Positions 15,828 to 27,402 of a stretch of DNA of 64,000 bases are shown here, in pieces. A program made the position numbers and the translations under genes. Every line of letters starts with the position of its first letter. Positions within the stretch are counted from its first letter, which is position 1. The notes under the pieces are model-generated. The model ran no database searches. It had not been told where the DNA came from and worked only from the letters and a program-made list of their open reading frames with translations. The DNA is from Methanoregulaceae archaeon UXB-2016 (lineage in GTDB: Archaea > Halobacteriota > Methanomicrobia > Methanomicrobiales > Methanospirillaceae): contig SISS01000024.1 in NCBI GenBank assembly GCA_004332335.1, forward strand, positions 32,250-96,249, written 5' to 3'.

Positions 15828-16207
15828 GAGTCACCTGTTGACGATCTGGACGGAGATCGCGCTGGAGCTGCCCGAAGGGGTTCTATGGCACCGCATGGGG
15901 GCGGCGCAGGTGCCTCCGGACCTGCCCTGGGACGATTCCGCTGATGGAACTTCGCTGTTGGTGTATTTAAAAAAACCGCTCTGGAATATTGATAATCCGG
16001 GCTGCAATTTGGCTTAGGGGCGATTAAATCAAATATCTCATGCGTCTGGAATACCAATTCTTTCAGGTGTTATTTATAAAATGTGGTTCTTTCGGCACAG
16101 GCAACCGGGGTCAGAAGCAACCGGGTGGGTGCGACAGGAACTTCGCCCGACCTGCTCGGAAAAATGAAGGTGTACGGGTAGCGAGAGGCCTCAAACGCGA
16201 ACCGCGT
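15828..16207. promoter_or_regulatory. Glutamate synthase upstream region with leader hairpin
   Basis: A 380-base gap with no convincing gene. On the minus strand, candidate TATA boxes are TTTAAATAC near 15963-15971 and TTTTATAAATAA near 16070-16081. Downstream of the first, 15906-15925 forms GCAGGT-loop of 8-ACCTGC, a perfect six-base stem, within a C-rich leader of roughly 110 bases before the start codon. Long leaders are unusual among the genes of this window. Confidence 0.4.
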
Positions 16208-17107
16208 TCAGGACTCGACCCGCTTGACCAGAGCTTCCATGACCTCGTTGACCGCCTTCCAGGTCGGGTTCTCGCCCCGCTTGATCACGAAGGGCCGCCC
16301 CTCGTCGGCGGCCATGCGCATGTCGATGTCGAGAGGGATCGCGCCGAGGAACGGGACCCCGAGGTCATCGGCCATCTTCTTACCGCCGCCCTTACCGAAG
16401 ACGTCGACCTCCGTGTGGCAGTGCGGACAGATCATCCCGCTCATGTTCTCGACCACCCCGATCACGGGGATCTCGAGCTTCTCAACGAACTTGACCGCCT
16501 TCGAGGTCTCGAGCGTCGCGACCTCCTGCGGCGTGGTGACGATCACCGCCCCCCGGAGGTTCGGTGCGAGCTGGGCGATGGTCAGGGCCTCGTCTCCAGT
16601 CCCCGGTGGGAGGTCGACCACGAGGAAGTCGAGCGAGCCCCAGTTCACGTCCGTGAGGAACTGGCTGATCGCCGACATCTTCATGGGCCCGCGCCAGATG
16701 ATCGGGGTCGAGGCATCGGGGAGCAGGAAGGCCATGGAGACGACAGCCAGCGTACCGGTCACCCGAACGGGCTCGATCTTGTTGTCGATCGTCTGGAGCC
16801 GGAAGTCCTGCACCCCAAGCATCTTCGGGATAGTCGGACCGTGGAGATCGAGGTCGAGGAGACCCGTATTGTACCCATGGCTTGAGAGTGCGTAGGCGAG
16901 GTTCACGGCCACCGTGGACTTGCCCACGCCTCCCTTGCCTGAGAGGACCAGGATGACGTGTCTGACATCGACCGCGGCCCGATCGGGCAGCCCGCCGCCA
17001 CCCATGCCATGCTCCTTCGCACTCGGACAGCTCTCGCACTCGCCGCTGCAGGACTTCTTCATCTCGGGATCGGTACAGACATCGGGCTCGGTCACATTCT
17101 CAGCCAT
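16208..17107 (-). CDS. Mrp/NBP35 iron-sulfur carrier ATPase
   Basis: P-loop ATPase of the Mrp/NBP35 family, 299 residues, which assembles and delivers [4Fe-4S] clusters. The deviant Walker A is SGKGGVGKST (residues about 56-65), followed by DLDLHGPT and the switch DLPPGTGDEAL. The C-terminal half has MSGMICPHCHTEVDVFGKGGG, with the bridging CPHC of the dimer cluster site. An N-terminal cysteine-containing segment (CSGECESCP) is NBP35-like. ATG at 17107 is clear. It faces the glucan synthase divergently over 162 bases. Confidence 0.93.
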   Translation of the reverse strand: MAENVTEPDVCTDPEMKKSCSGECESCPSAKEHGMGGGGLPDRAAVDVRHVILVLSGKGGVGKSTVAVNLAYALSSHGYNTGLLDLDLHGPTIPKMLGVQDFRLQTIDNKIEPVRVTGTLAVVSMAFLLPDASTPIIWRGPMKMSAISQFLTDVNWGSLDFLVVDLPPGTGDEALTIAQLAPNLRGAVIVTTPQEVATLETSKAVKFVEKLEIPVIGVVENMSGMICPHCHTEVDVFGKGGGKKMADDLGVPFLGAIPLDIDMRMAADEGRPFVIKRGENPTWKAVNEVMEALVKRVES

Positions 17108-17136
17108 AAGGTACTCCCTTCACGATGCATCCGAAG

Positions 17137-17147
17137 CTATATTAAAG
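17137..17147 (-). promoter_or_regulatory. TATA box of the mrp gene
   Basis: CTTTAATATAG on the minus strand, about 35 bases before the mrp ATG. Confidence 0.55.
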
Positions 17148-17255
17148 TTGATACCTTCCTCTTCGCAGGGGCCCGCATCGGACCAGAGAGGGCTGCATAA
17201 CAAGGCAAAGGAAATTATAACCTGAGGGGACACTATGTGCAGGACCCGCGGTGAA

Positions 17256-17260
17256 GGAGG
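17256..17260 (+). promoter_or_regulatory. Shine-Dalgarno site deciding a TTG start
   Basis: GGAGG ends 9 bases before the TTG at 17270, and no in-frame ATG or GTG lies between it and codon 11 of the glucan synthase. It is the main support for the TTG start. Confidence 0.65.
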
Positions 17261-17269
17261 ACGAACACA

Positions 17270-20200
17270 TTGGGAGGACTTGAACTGCTGCGGCGGGATA
17301 TGGCCCGGATCCGGGACCAGGTAACCGAAGGTGCGGCAACCGGTCCCCACTGTTCGGATACGCAGCCACTCCGTGCCGAGCTTCTCTCGGCCGATCAGCT
17401 CTCGATCCATGCGCGGGAGATGACGGGCTGGTACGGTGTCGACATGCGCGGCGGCGAGGATCGCCTCCTTCCGCGCCTGGCCGAGAACGAGGTCCTGCTG
17501 CTCGAGACCTTCACCCTTATCACGGCGGCCCTCGAGATGAACCGCCGGATCGCCCCTGCCGGCGAATGGCTTCTCGACAACTTCTACCTGGTCGAGGAGC
17601 AGATCCGGACGGCACGCCGCCACCTCCCGCTCGGATACAGCCGTCGCCTGCCGCGCCTCGAGAACGGCCCCCTCGCCGGCTATCCCCGCGTCTACTTCAT
17701 CGCCCGCGAGCTGATCGCCCACAACGACGGGCGCGTCGACCTCGAGGTCCTCAGTGCCTTCGTCAGCGCTTACCAGTCGGTCACGCCGCTGCGGCTCGGC
17801 GAACTCTGGGCGATCCCGATCATGCTCCGCCTCGCCCTGATCGAGAACCTGCGCCGGGTCTCGGCCCAGATCGGAGCGAACAGGGTCGACTCGGACAGTG
17901 CCTCGGTCTGGGCTGACCGGATGATCGAGGTCGCTGAACGCGATCCGAAGAGCATGATCCTGGTCGTGGCCGAGATGGCCCGGTCGGACCCGCCCATGAC
18001 GAGCGCGTTCGTGGCCGAGCTGGCCCGCCAGCTCAGGGGCCGTTCACCCGTTCTCACGATCGCCCTGACCTGGATCGAGCAGCGGCTCTCGGAGATGAGC
18101 CTGACCATAGAGCAGATGATCCAGCTCGAGACCCGGGCCCAAGCGGCGGACCAGGTCTCGATCGGCAACTCGATCACATCGCTCCGGACCCTCGACGGGA
18201 TCGACTGGCGCGAATTCGTCGAGCGGTTGTCGGTCGTGGAACTGGTGCTCAGGGAGAACCCGCAGGATCCCTACGCCGCAATGGATTTTGCGACCCGCGA
18301 CCGGTACAGGCACGTGGTCGAGCGGCTCGCCCGCCACTCGCCCCTCAGCGAGGAAGAGGTCGCCCGCCGGGCGATGGCGCTCGCGGTCGATCGTCGCATC
18401 CGGCTGGGGGGGGCCGATCGATCGGCCCATGTCGGCTACTTTCTGATCGATCAGGGCCTCCCAGAACTGGAACGGGCGATCGACCACCAGCCCTCGATCG
18501 CCGAGCAGCTCCGACGCATCGGGCGGCAGTCTCCCCTGCCCCTGTACCTCGGCGGGATCATGTTGGGTTCGGGTCTGCTTACGGCCCTCGGTGCGATTCA
18601 GGCCGGCCTCTCGGGCACGTCGCTGCTGGTACTGAGCCTGCTGGTCCCGGTGTTACTGGTGGCCGCAAGCCAGACCGCAGTCTCGCTCGTGAACTGGGCG
18701 TCGATGCTCATGGCCAAGCCCAAGATCCTGCCGCGGCTCGACTTCGATAACGGGATCCCGATCGAGTCCCGAACCATCGTCGTGGTGCCGACCGTCATCT
18801 CCCGCTTCGATGATGTCGACCGGCTGCTCGAGGGGTTCGAGGTCCGCTACCTCGGCAACCGCGATCCGCAGCTCTCTTTCGTGCTCCTGACCGACCTGCC
18901 GGCAGCCGACAGTGAAGCGATGCCTGAGGACGCGGCTCTTGTCGAGTATGCCGTGAGCGGGATTGAGGAGCTCAACTCCCGGTACGCGGACGAGGGGCGA
19001 TCGCCCTTCCTGATGCTGCATCGGCCCCGGCAATGGAACGCCCGGGAAGGGCGGTTCATGGGATACGAGCGCAAGCGCGGCGCGATCGAGGCGCTGAACA
19101 GGCTGCTGATAGAGGGTGACCGGGAAGCCTTTGCCGTGATTGCAGGCGAGCTCGGCGAACTCGACGGAACCCGATACGTGCTGACGCTTGATGCCGACAC
19201 CGAGCTGCCGCGCGACGCGGCCCGCCGACTGGTCGGGACCGCTGCCCACCCCCTCAACCAGCCCGTGGTGGACCCGGTTCTCGGTCGCGTGATCGCCGGG
19301 TACGGTGTCTTCCAGCCACGGATCGGGCTCTCGCTGACCGGCTCGGCCCTCTCGCGGTATGTTCGGATCTTCGGAGGTGAACCGGGGATCGATCCCTATA
19401 CCCGTGCCGTCTCCGACGTCTACCAGGACCTCTTTCGCGAGGCTTCCTTCATCGGCAAGGGCTGCTACGACCTCGCGGCCTTCGGCACGACCCTCGGTGC
19501 GCGATTTCCCGAGAACCGGATCCTCTCGCACGATCTGATCGAAGGATCGTATGCCCGGACCGCGCTCGTGACCGATGTGGTCCTCTTCGAGGACTATCCG
19601 CCCCGGTACCTGACCGACGTCTCCCGCCGTCAACGCTGGACCCGTGGGGACTGGCAGATCGGTGCCTGGGCCCTTCCAATCGTCCCCGCTCCCGAGGGCG
19701 GCCACCGGGCCAATACGCTATCGATCCTCTCGCGCTGGAAGATCGTCGACAATATGCGGCGCAGTCTGGTCGCACCGGCCGAGCTCCTCCTGCTCTTCAT
19801 GGGATGGCTGCTCCTCCCGAACCCGGTCCTCTGGACCGTCGCGGCCGCAGCTCTGATCTTTGCACCCCCAATAATCACGTTCCTCTTTCAGGTCCTCCAG
19901 AAGCCGCGGGATCAGAGCCTCCTCCTCCACCTCCAGGATGCAGCCCGGTCGGCACCGCGGTACTTCGTCCAGCCCGTCCTCTCTCTGGTCCTCCTTCCGT
20001 TCGAGGCGGCCTTCGGACTCGATGCGATTCTGCGGACGCTCGGTCGGCTCCTCGTGACCGGCCGGCGACTTCTTGAATGGACCACTTCGCGCGATGCCGG
20101 GCGGACCGCCTCCGACCTCCCCGGGCACTATCGGCGGATGTGGCCGGCGGTTGCAGCGGGGCTCGGGGCAGTTCTGCTGACGGGTTTCATCCGGCCCGAA

Positions 20201-23200
20201 GCCCTGCCTCCGGCCCTTCCGCTTGTCGGACTCTGGTTCGCCTCTCCGGCCGTGGCATGGTACCTCAGCCAGCCCCTTGCCGTCCCTGCCCCTACCCTTG
20301 ATCCGAAGCAGGTGCAGTTCCTCCGCTCGGTCTCGCGGCGGACCTGGCGGTTCTTCGAGGTCTTCGTCGGGCCGGAGGAGAACTGGCTTCCGCCCGACAA
20401 CTACCAGGAATATCCGGTCGAGCGGATCGCGCACCGGACCTCGCCCACCGATATCGGTCTCGCCCTCCTCTCGACACTCGCGGCGCTGGACCTCGGGTAC
20501 CTCTCGCCGGCACAGCTCGTCGAGCGGCTTGAGCACTCCTTTGAGACTTTGGGCCTGCTCGAGCGGTTCCGGGGTCACCTCTACAACTGGTACGATACGA
20601 TCACGCTAGACCCGCTTCCCCCGCGCTACGTCTCGACCGTCGACTCGGGGAATTTCGTCAGCCACCTGCTCACGCTTCGCGCCGGGCTCGCCGAGCTCGG
20701 TGAGGTCCCCCTGCTCTCGCAGGCGGCTCTCGATGGGGTCGTCGACACCGTCCGGGAGCTCCAGGCTGCAGTCCGGGAGACCGTACGCGACCGTGATGAG
20801 CTGACCTTTGTCTCCCCGGTGAACACAGGGCGAATCGACCGCGTAGAAGAACTCCTGACCACAGCGGGCCCGTCCTTTGCCGATCGATACGCGGCTCTGG
20901 CCCGGTGTGCCGATGAGGTCCTGCAGATCGCCGGGGATCTCAAGACGAACGCGGACGAGGAGGTCCGCTGGTGGATTGGAGCCCTCGAGCTGCAGGTCCA
21001 CGGTCTCCGGCAGTACGTCGACGACCTTCTCGGGTGGTGGGCCGTCGCCCCTCGCGACCAGGCCTTCTGGGATCGGATCGTGGTCGCCGGCCCCGAGGAG
21101 GTCGGTAAGGTCGTGGCGGCGCTCGCAGCGTGCGATAGCGAGGCCCCGGGCCTGGTCGGCCTGCGGCAGCTGGAGGCCGACCTTCTGCCCGCAGTCGATC
21201 TGCTTCTGACCCGGATGCTGGCCACCCGGGGTCCCTCCCGTCCCGATCAGGCGGATTCAGGCACGACGCTGATGGCTCTCCGGGAACGGCTCCACAGTGC
21301 CGGAGGCCTGGCAGGGGTGCTGCTCGACCGCCTCGAGCGGCTGGGCGCTCGAAGCGCCGAGCTCGTGGAGATCGAGACGGCCTTCCTCTTCGACCCGACC
21401 CGAGACCTGCTCGCGATCGGCTATAATGTCGCCGAGCTCCGCCGCGACCCCTCGTTCTACGATCTCCTCGCCTCCGAAGCGCGCCTTGCCTCGTTTATCG
21501 GCATCTCGAACGGGGAGCTGCCTCAGGCCCACTGGTTTGCGCTCGGTCGCATGCTCACCTCGAGCACGGGCGGCCCGCTCCTTCTCTCCTGGTCGGGGTC
21601 GATGTTCGAGTACCTGATGCCGCTCCTCGTCATGCCGAGTTATCCTGAGACCCTGCTGGACCAGACTTGCATCGCCGCAGTCCGCCGGCAGATCGAGTAC
21701 GGGCGGCAGCGGGGAGTGCCGTGGGGTGTCTCAGAGTCCGGGTACAACCTGACCGATGCGAACATGAACTACCAGTACCGGGCTTTCGGCGTGCCGGGGC
21801 TCGGGTTCAAGCGAGGGCTGGGCGAGGATCTGGTGATCGCTCCGTACGCAACCGCGCTCGCGCTCATGGTCCTCCCGACCGAGGCGACGGAAAACCTCGA
21901 GGCGATGGCGTCCGCCGGCTTCTACGGGCGGTACGGGTTCTACGAGGCGGTCGACTACACCCCCTCCCGGGTCTCCCACGGCCAGTCGTTTGCAGTCGTC
22001 CGATCGTTCATGGTCCATCACGCGGGGATGTCACTGCTGGCACTCGTTTCGATGCTCCTCGACCGGCCCATGCAGCGCCGCTTCCTGGCCGTCCCCGAGA
22101 TCCGGGCGACCGATCTCCTGCTCCAGGAGCGAGTGCCGAAGGTAACTCCTTTCTATCCGCACGCGATCCGCCGTGACGGGTTGGTCCGGCGAGGCGCCGA
22201 GGGAGAGGCACTGATCCGGGTCTTCACGACCCCCGACACCCCGCGTCCCGAGGTCCATCTTCTCTCGAACGGGCGGTACCACGTGATGGTTACGAACGCC
22301 GGCGCGGGATACTCCCGCTGGCGCGATTTCGAGCTGACCCGCTGGCGCGAGGACCCGATCGCCGATGAGCACGGCTTCTTCTGTTACGTGCGCGACGTCG
22401 AGAGCGGCCGGTTCTGGTCGACCTGCAACCAGCCGTCCCTAGAGCCGGCCGAGCACTACGAGGCGATCTTCCAGCAGGCCCGGGCCGAGTTCCGCAGGCG
22501 CGACGACGAGCTCGATGTCCATACGGACGTCATGGTATCGCCCGAGGATGACATCGAGCTCCGCCGGGTCCGGATCACCAATCGTTCGTGGCACCGACGG
22601 ACGGTGGAGTTGACGAGTTATGCCGAGGTCGTTCTCGCTCCTCAGGGCCAGGACGTCTCCCACCCCGCCTTCTCGAACCTCTTTGTGACGACCGAGCTCA
22701 TCCCGGAGCGGAACGCCATCCTGGCCACGCGCCGGCCCCGGTCTTCGAGCGAGCATCCTCCCTGGCTCGTGCACATGATGGTCGTCGATGGAATAACCGT
22801 ACGCGCCACTTCGTTCGAGACCGACCGGGCCCGTTTCATCGGGCGCGGCCACACGCTCGCGGATCCGGTCGCGATGACCGACTCGTCGGTCCTCTCCGGA
22901 ACAGCCGGCTCGGTCCTTGATCCGATCATGGCCATGCGCCGCACGGTCTCCGTCGAGCCCCAGGAGACCGTGACCATCCACCTCTATCTCGGCCTTGGCG
23001 AGAATCGGGAACGTGCTCTCGAACTTGTGGAAAAGTACCAGGATGTTCACATGGGCGAACGGGTGACCGAACTGGCCTGGACGCACACCCAGGTGATGCT
23101 CCGCCAGCTCAACGCGACTGAGGCCGACGCCCAGCTCTTCGCCCGCCTTGCCTCGGCGATCATCTACCCGAACCCCGCACGCCGTGCCCCCGCAGATATC

Positions 23201-26074
23201 CTTGTGCGGAACCGGCGGGGCCAGAGCGGGCTCTGGGGATACGGCATCTCGGGGGATCATCCGCTCGTGCTCGTCCGTATCGAGAGCACGGCCCGTATCG
23301 GGCTGGCCCGACAGATGATCCAGGCCCATGCCTACTGGCTCCGCAAGGGGCTCGTCGCGGACCTGCTGATCTGGAACGAAGACGTGACCGGCTATCGCCA
23401 GAACCTGAACGATGAGATCCTGCGACAGGCGGCTCTCGGCCCGGACCCGCATCTGCTGGACCGACCCGGGGGCATCTTCGTCCGCCGGCTCGATCAGATC
23501 CCCGAGGAGGACCGCTTCCTCATGCAATCGCTCGCCCGCGTCATCGTGAGCGACCAGGACGGCTCACTGGCCGAGCAGGTCGAACGAACGCGCTGGACCG
23601 AGCCTCAGGTTCCGCAGCTCCTGCCCGCCCGCCCGCAGGCCGCGCCGTCGAAGGAGACTCCACCAGTCGGAGAGACCCTCGAGTTCTACAACGGCTATGG
23701 CGGCTTCTCTCCCGACGGGCGGGAGTATGTGATCGAGAGCCGCCCCGGGCAGGTCACGCCGGCGCCCTGGGTGAACGTGCTCGCCAACCCGCAGTTCGGC
23801 TCGGTCGTCTCGGAGAGCGGCTCGTCCTATACCTGGGCCGAGAATGCCCACGAGTTCCGGCTCACCCCCTGGTGGAACGATCCGGTCACGGACCGGACGG
23901 GCGAGGCCTTCTACATGCGGGATGAGGAGACCGGGGCGTTCTGGTCGCTCTCGCCCCTGCCTGCCCGGGGCGAGGGGTCCTACGTGACCCGCCACGGGTT
24001 CGGGTATTCGGTCTTCGAGCATGTCGAGGGCGGACTCTCGTCGACCATGACCGTCCACGTCGCGGTCGATGCCCCGGTCAAATTCTGGCACGTTCGCGTA
24101 CGCAACCGCTCGGGCCGCGCCCGTACGGTCACCGTCACCGGGTACCTCGAATGGATCCTCGGCGATCTTCGAGCCTCGACGGCGATGCATGTCATGACCG
24201 AGATCGACCCCCTTACGGGGGCTCTCTTCGCACGGAACGCCTACAACACCGAGTTTCCCGCCCGGGTCGCGTTCTTCGACGTGAACGAGTTGAACCGGAG
24301 CGTCACGGGCGACCGGCACGAGTTCCTCGGCCGGAATGGGCGTCTGATCCATCCGGCGGCCCTCGGCCGGGTCCGCCTCTCCGGAAGGGTGGGAGCGGGT
24401 CTCGACCCGTGCGGCGCCCTCCAGGCCGTCCTGGAACTCGCCGACGGCCAGACCCTCGACCTGGTCTTCATCCTCGGCGTCGGCCGCGACCTCGACGAGG
24501 CGCGTTCGCTCGTGCAGCGGCACCGCGGGCTCGGACAGGCCCGGACCTCGCTCGACTCGGTCCGTCAGTACTGGGACTGGACACTCTCGGCCGTCACGGT
24601 CGAGTCCCCCGACCGGTCGATCGACCTGCTCCTGAACGGCTGGCTCCTCTACCAGGTCATTTCGGCCCGGCTCTGGGGCCGATCCGGGTACTATCAGTCC
24701 GGCGGCGCCTTCGGCTTCAGGGACCAGCTCCAGGACGTGATGGCGCTGCTTCATGCCGAGCCGCGTATGATCCGGAAACACCTGCTCGTGGCTGCAGGGC
24801 ACCAGTTTGTCCAGGGAGATGTTCAGCACTGGTGGCATCCCCCGACCGATCGGGGGGTGCGGACCCGCTGTTCGGACGACTATCTCTGGCTTCCGTACGT
24901 GGCCTGCCGCTACGTCCTCTCCACTCGCGATACGGGGATCCTCTCGGAGCGCGTTCGGTACCTCGAGGGGCGTCTGCTCATGCCCGATGAGGAGGCTTAC
25001 TACGACCTCCCGACGATCTCGGATCAGCAGGGGACGCTCTACGAGCACTGCGTCAGGGCGATCGAGTACGGCCTCCGTTTCGGTGCGCATGGACTGCCTC
25101 TGATCGGCTCGGGCGACTGGAATGACGGCATGAACCGGGTCGGCGAGAAGGGACAGGGCGAGTCCGTCTGGCTCGGTTTCTTCCTCTACACAGTCCTGCT
25201 CCAGTTCTCGGGGATCGCGCGGGGACGGGGCGACGATGCCTTCGCCGATCGGTGCGTGACCGAGGCCGTCCGCCTCTCCACGAACCTGGAGAAGGCCGGC
25301 TGGGACGGCGAATGGTACCGCCGGGCCTACTTCGACGACGGGACCCCTCTCGGCTCGGCTGAGAACGAGGAGTGCCGTATCGACTCGATCGCCCAGTCCT
25401 GGGCGGTGCTCTCGGGGGCTGTGGATCAGAATCGGGCGCGCAGGGCAATGGACGCCCTCGACAGGTTCCTGGTCCGGCGTGACGATGGTCTGATCGCCCT
25501 CCTCACCCCGCCCTTCGACCATGCGGAGCCCTCGCCGGGATATATTCGCGGGTATGTTCCGGGCGTTCGAGAGAACGGCGGCCAGTACACCCATGCGGCC
25601 ATCTGGGCTGTCATGGCCTTCGCCGCGCTCGGCGAACCGCATAAGGCCTGGGAACTCTTCGACCTGATCAACCCGGTCCGGCACGGCCAGACCCGTGCCG
25701 AAATCGAGCGGTACCGCGTCGAGCCGTACGTGGTTTCGGCAGACGTCTACGCCATCCCGCCCCACACCGGGCGGGGCGGGTGGACCTGGTACACGGGGTC
25801 GGCAGGCTGGATGTACCAGCTCCTGATCGAGTCGCTGATCGGCCTCCGTTTCGACGTGGACCTGCTCCGGTTCTCCCCCTGCCTTCCCGCAGGTTGGGAG
25901 CGGTTCGTGATCCGCTACCGTTTCCGCGAGACTGTCTATCTGTGCACCATCCGGGCAACCGGGACGGCGTGCGGTATCCGCTCGGTCAGGGTCGACGGTG
26001 TCGAGCAGCCCGATCGCACTGTCCGGCTGGTCAACGATCACCAGCCTCACGCGGTCGAGGTCGAGATCGGCTGA
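17270..26074 (+). CDS. Cyclic beta-1,2-glucan synthase-like (NdvB/ChvB)
   Basis: 2934 residues, matching the 2800-2900 of rhizobial NdvB/ChvB, which polymerise beta-1,2-glucan from UDP-glucose and cyclise it. Order: helical N domain (1-420); membrane block (~422-485); GT-A glycosyltransferase (~500-830) with [10 protein letters not shown] near 640, [23 protein letters not shown] and [12 protein letters not shown] near 787; further membrane segments at about 840, 900 and 957; glycoamylase-like cyclisation domain (~1290-1530, [12 protein letters not shown]); two GH94 beta-sandwich modules (~1660 and ~2160); and a GH94 (alpha/alpha)6 phosphorylase-type domain with GDWNDGMN, its Asp at 2619. Start is TTG with GGAGG. 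No frame breaks. It is a single-gene unit. Whether the product is cyclic is inference; archaeal examples are rare and transfer from bacteria is plausible. Confidence 0.87.
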   Translation: MGGLELLRRDMARIRDQVTEGAATGPHCSDTQPLRAELLSADQLSIHAREMTGWYGVDMRGGEDRLLPRLAENEVLLLETFTLITAALEMNRRIAPAGEWLLDNFYLVEEQIRTARRHLPLGYSRRLPRLENGPLAGYPRVYFIARELIAHNDGRVDLEVLSAFVSAYQSVTPLRLGELWAIPIMLRLALIENLRRVSAQIGANRVDSDSASVWADRMIEVAERDPKSMILVVAEMARSDPPMTSAFVAELARQLRGRSPVLTIALTWIEQRLSEMSLTIEQMIQLETRAQAADQVSIGNSITSLRTLDGIDWREFVERLSVVELVLRENPQDPYAAMDFATRDRYRHVVERLARHSPLSEEEVARRAMALAVDRRIRLGGADRSAHVGYFLIDQGLPELERAIDHQPSIAEQLRRIGRQSPLPLYLGGIMLGSGLLTALGAIQAGLSGTSLLVLSLLVPVLLVAASQTAVSLVNWASMLMAKPKILPRLDFDNGIPIESRTIVVVPTVISRFDDVDRLLEGFEVRYLGNRDPQLSFVLLTDLPAADSEAMPEDAALVEYAVSGIEELNSRYADEGRSPFLMLHRPRQWNAREGRFMGYERKRGAIEALNRLLIEGDREAFAVIAGELGELDGTRYVLTLDADTELPRDAARRLVGTAAHPLNQPVVDPVLGRVIAGYGVFQPRIGLSLTGSALSRYVRIFGGEPGIDPYTRAVSDVYQDLFREASFIGKGCYDLAAFGTTLGARFPENRILSHDLIEGSYARTALVTDVVLFEDYPPRYLTDVSRRQRWTRGDWQIGAWALPIVPAPEGGHRANTLSILSRWKIVDNMRRSLVAPAELLLLFMGWLLLPNPVLWTVAAAALIFAPPIITFLFQVLQKPRDQSLLLHLQDAARSAPRYFVQPVLSLVLLPFEAAFGLDAILRTLGRLLVTGRRLLEWTTSRDAGRTASDLPGHYRRMWPAVAAGLGAVLLTGFIRPEALPPALPLVGLWFASPAVAWYLSQPLAVPAPTLDPKQVQFLRSVSRRTWRFFEVFVGPEENWLPPDNYQEYPVERIAHRTSPTDIGLALLSTLAALDLGYLSPAQLVERLEHSFETLGLLERFRGHLYNWYDTITLDPLPPRYVSTVDSGNFVSHLLTLRAGLAELGEVPLLSQAALDGVVDTVRELQAAVRETVRDRDELTFVSPVNTGRIDRVEELLTTAGPSFADRYAALARCADEVLQIAGDLKTNADEEVRWWIGALELQVHGLRQYVDDLLGWWAVAPRDQAFWDRIVVAGPEEVGKVVAALAACDSEAPGLVGLRQLEADLLPAVDLLLTRMLATRGPSRPDQADSGTTLMALRERLHSAGGLAGVLLDRLERLGARSAELVEIETAFLFDPTRDLLAIGYNVAELRRDPSFYDLLASEARLASFIGISNGELPQAHWFALGRMLTSSTGGPLLLSWSGSMFEYLMPLLVMPSYPETLLDQTCIAAVRRQIEYGRQRGVPWGVSESGYNLTDANMNYQYRAFGVPGLGFKRGLGEDLVIAPYATALALMVLPTEATENLEAMASAGFYGRYGFYEAVDYTPSRVSHGQSFAVVRSFMVHHAGMSLLALVSMLLDRPMQRRFLAVPEIRATDLLLQERVPKVTPFYPHAIRRDGLVRRGAEGEALIRVFTTPDTPRPEVHLLSNGRYHVMVTNAGAGYSRWRDFELTRWREDPIADEHGFFCYVRDVESGRFWSTCNQPSLEPAEHYEAIFQQARAEFRRRDDELDVHTDVMVSPEDDIELRRVRITNRSWHRRTVELTSYAEVVLAPQGQDVSHPAFSNLFVTTELIPERNAILATRRPRSSSEHPPWLVHMMVVDGITVRATSFETDRARFIGRGHTLADPVAMTDSSVLSGTAGSVLDPIMAMRRTVSVEPQETVTIHLYLGLGENRERALELVEKYQDVHMGERVTELAWTHTQVMLRQLNATEADAQLFARLASAIIYPNPARRAPADILVRNRRGQSGLWGYGISGDHPLVLVRIESTARIGLARQMIQAHAYWLRKGLVADLLIWNEDVTGYRQNLNDEILRQAALGPDPHLLDRPGGIFVRRLDQIPEEDRFLMQSLARVIVSDQDGSLAEQVERTRWTEPQVPQLLPARPQAAPSKETPPVGETLEFYNGYGGFSPDGREYVIESRPGQVTPAPWVNVLANPQFGSVVSESGSSYTWAENAHEFRLTPWWNDPVTDRTGEAFYMRDEETGAFWSLSPLPARGEGSYVTRHGFGYSVFEHVEGGLSSTMTVHVAVDAPVKFWHVRVRNRSGRARTVTVTGYLEWILGDLRASTAMHVMTEIDPLTGALFARNAYNTEFPARVAFFDVNELNRSVTGDRHEFLGRNGRLIHPAALGRVRLSGRVGAGLDPCGALQAVLELADGQTLDLVFILGVGRDLDEARSLVQRHRGLGQARTSLDSVRQYWDWTLSAVTVESPDRSIDLLLNGWLLYQVISARLWGRSGYYQSGGAFGFRDQLQDVMALLHAEPRMIRKHLLVAAGHQFVQGDVQHWWHPPTDRGVRTRCSDDYLWLPYVACRYVLSTRDTGILSERVRYLEGRLLMPDEEAYYDLPTISDQQGTLYEHCVRAIEYGLRFGAHGLPLIGSGDWNDGMNRVGEKGQGESVWLGFFLYTVLLQFSGIARGRGDDAFADRCVTEAVRLSTNLEKAGWDGEWYRRAYFDDGTPLGSAENEECRIDSIAQSWAVLSGAVDQNRARRAMDALDRFLVRRDDGLIALLTPPFDHAEPSPGYIRGYVPGVRENGGQYTHAAIWAVMAFAALGEPHKAWELFDLINPVRHGQTRAEIERYRVEPYVVSADVYAIPPHTGRGGWTWYTGSAGWMYQLLIESLIGLRFDVDLLRFSPCLPAGWERFVIRYRFRETVYLCTIRATGTACGIRSVRVDGVEQPDRTVRLVNDHQPHAVEVEIG

Positions 26075-26273
26075 GCGGGCGAGACTGTCCCGCAGGCTGA
26101 TTCCCGGACCACCCTGCCGGGGCGCGAGGCGCCGTTCGGGCGCGCCTGAGTGGGGCGGTCAGTCCGCTTTTCCGGTGATGGTATTGTGCCTGTACCCTGA
26201 AGCAGAAGCGCTGCCGGAACACGAATGCCCGTCAGGGGGCTGGTGCGCGGCGAGAGGAGACCTTCGGCACGTT

Positions 26274-26279
26274 AAAAAA
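26274..26279 (-). terminator. Poly-T terminator of surface protein gene
   Basis: Six consecutive T on the minus strand, 10 bases after the surface protein stop. Confidence 0.55.
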
Positions 26280-26289
26280 GAGGAGGTGA

Positions 26290-26829
26290 TCAGGACCGGC
26301 GGGCAGCCAGCAGGGCGACGATTGCGAGCGCGAGGATCGAGAGGGCGGTGAAAGGCAGACCTGCCCGGGTCGTCGAGCTCGTGGGCGTTGCAGTCTTCAG
26401 GGCGACGCCTGTCGTCGTCTCCGCCGCCATCGTGGTGTTCGGAGTCACGTTCTCCGTCGGGGAAGCCTTTGGCGTCGTCGTGACCGTCACCGCACCGGTG
26501 TACTCGTCCGATCCCGAGACGACGGCAGACGAGACCGACGGGAACGGGGTCACGGTCGTGATGGATGTCTGGGTGACCGTCGGCACGAGGGTCATGGTCT
26601 CGTTGCCTGTTGGGGTGACTGTCGGTTCGAGTGTGAATGTCTCGTTACCCGTGGGCGTGACCGTCGGTTCGAGGGTGGTGGTCTCGTTGGCGGTCGGTGT
26701 GAGTGTCGGCGTCGTGGTATTGGCGGCGTCGGAGGTGGCGATCTCGGCTGCAACCGGGGAGATCCCAATGGCCAGGAACCCCAGGACGAGTCCGAAGATG
26801 AGAATCGTCGTCTTTACGTGGAGTTTCAT
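26290..26829 (-). CDS. Thr-rich repeat surface protein
   Basis: 179-residue secreted, wall-anchored type protein. An N-terminal signal peptide (MKLHVKTTILIFGLVLGFLAIG) is cleaved around PVAAE. Then a Thr/Pro-rich segment has three and a half copies of a 14-residue unit of the form NETxTLEPTVTPTG, rich in N-x-T glycosylation sites. Further Thr-rich linker follows, then a C-terminal membrane anchor (ALSILALAIVALLAARRS) with a basic end. No family name. Expected to be heavily glycosylated and displayed at the cell surface. The ATG at 26829 gives the signal peptide; the upstream extension does not. Confidence 0.75.
   Translation of the reverse strand: MKLHVKTTILIFGLVLGFLAIGISPVAAEIATSDAANTTTPTLTPTANETTTLEPTVTPTGNETFTLEPTVTPTGNETMTLVPTVTQTSITTVTPFPSVSSAVVSGSDEYTGAVTVTTTPKASPTENVTPNTTMAAETTTGVALKTATPTSSTTRAGLPFTALSILALAIVALLAARRS
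26590..26710 (-). repeat. In-gene 42-base tandem repeat
   Basis: Three degenerate copies of a 42-base unit encode the NETxTLEPTVTPTG repeats of the surface protein. Copies differ mostly at third positions and at the fourth residue of each unit. Confidence 0.7.
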
Positions 26830-26943
26830 GGTCCTAAACGTACACGGGTTTCCGGTATGAAGATTTCGAACGCTATTGCCCTGAACCTCAATATCCCGGA
26901 TGGGAAATAGATACCTGGATCGGAAACTATTGTGATCCGGCAC

Positions 26944-27402
26944 CGACCCGGTCGCCCGCCCGGGAATATGCCGTGCCTCTTCTCCCTGGATCGAACTGGG
27001 ACACCAACCGGCTCTACTCCTCCGGGAGCTGGCAGGTACCTCCGGTCCAGGGACCCTGATCTATCTTCTGGAGCCGTTGAGTTTCGCCACCCCCCTTATC
27101 GAGAGGTTCTCGGACGGAATACCGTCTTCGGACCGGCAGCCTGCGCGTCCGCTCAGGCTGCGCGTTCCGTCGGAGCGTCTCCGGACAAGTGAACACCGTC
27201 AGCCCGCAAAGAGGCCGCACGCCTCACTTCGCAGGTTCCCCCACGGCTCGCGCCGGACCCGTGGCGAGTCACCACCATGCAGGTCGTTGCGGACCCGGTT
27301 GAAAAAGATAGATGCGATCGGTGATGCGGTCACGAACAGCCAGACACCTTCCCCGGGGCTTGCCACGCGCCGGGCATCGGCTCCCGGGTCTCCTGATCTC
27401 CG
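26944..27402. other. Intergenic stretch without a convincing gene
   Basis: 459 bases between the surface protein and acyl-CoA synthetase. Short open frames exist on both strands but none has recognisable motifs, a plausible start signal or homology I can see. A T5 run on the minus strand near 27301-27305 could end the synthetase transcript. Confidence 0.5.

Noticed and set aside
23564..26050. 828-codon minus-strand frame opposite the glucan synthase
   Set aside because: Antisense shadow in a GC-rich gene; no recognisable domain or start signal.
26590..26710. CRISPR-like repeats
   Set aside because: The repeats are contiguous, degenerate and in frame, encoding the surface protein's 14-residue units; there are no unique spacers. 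No CRISPR array was seen anywhere in the window.
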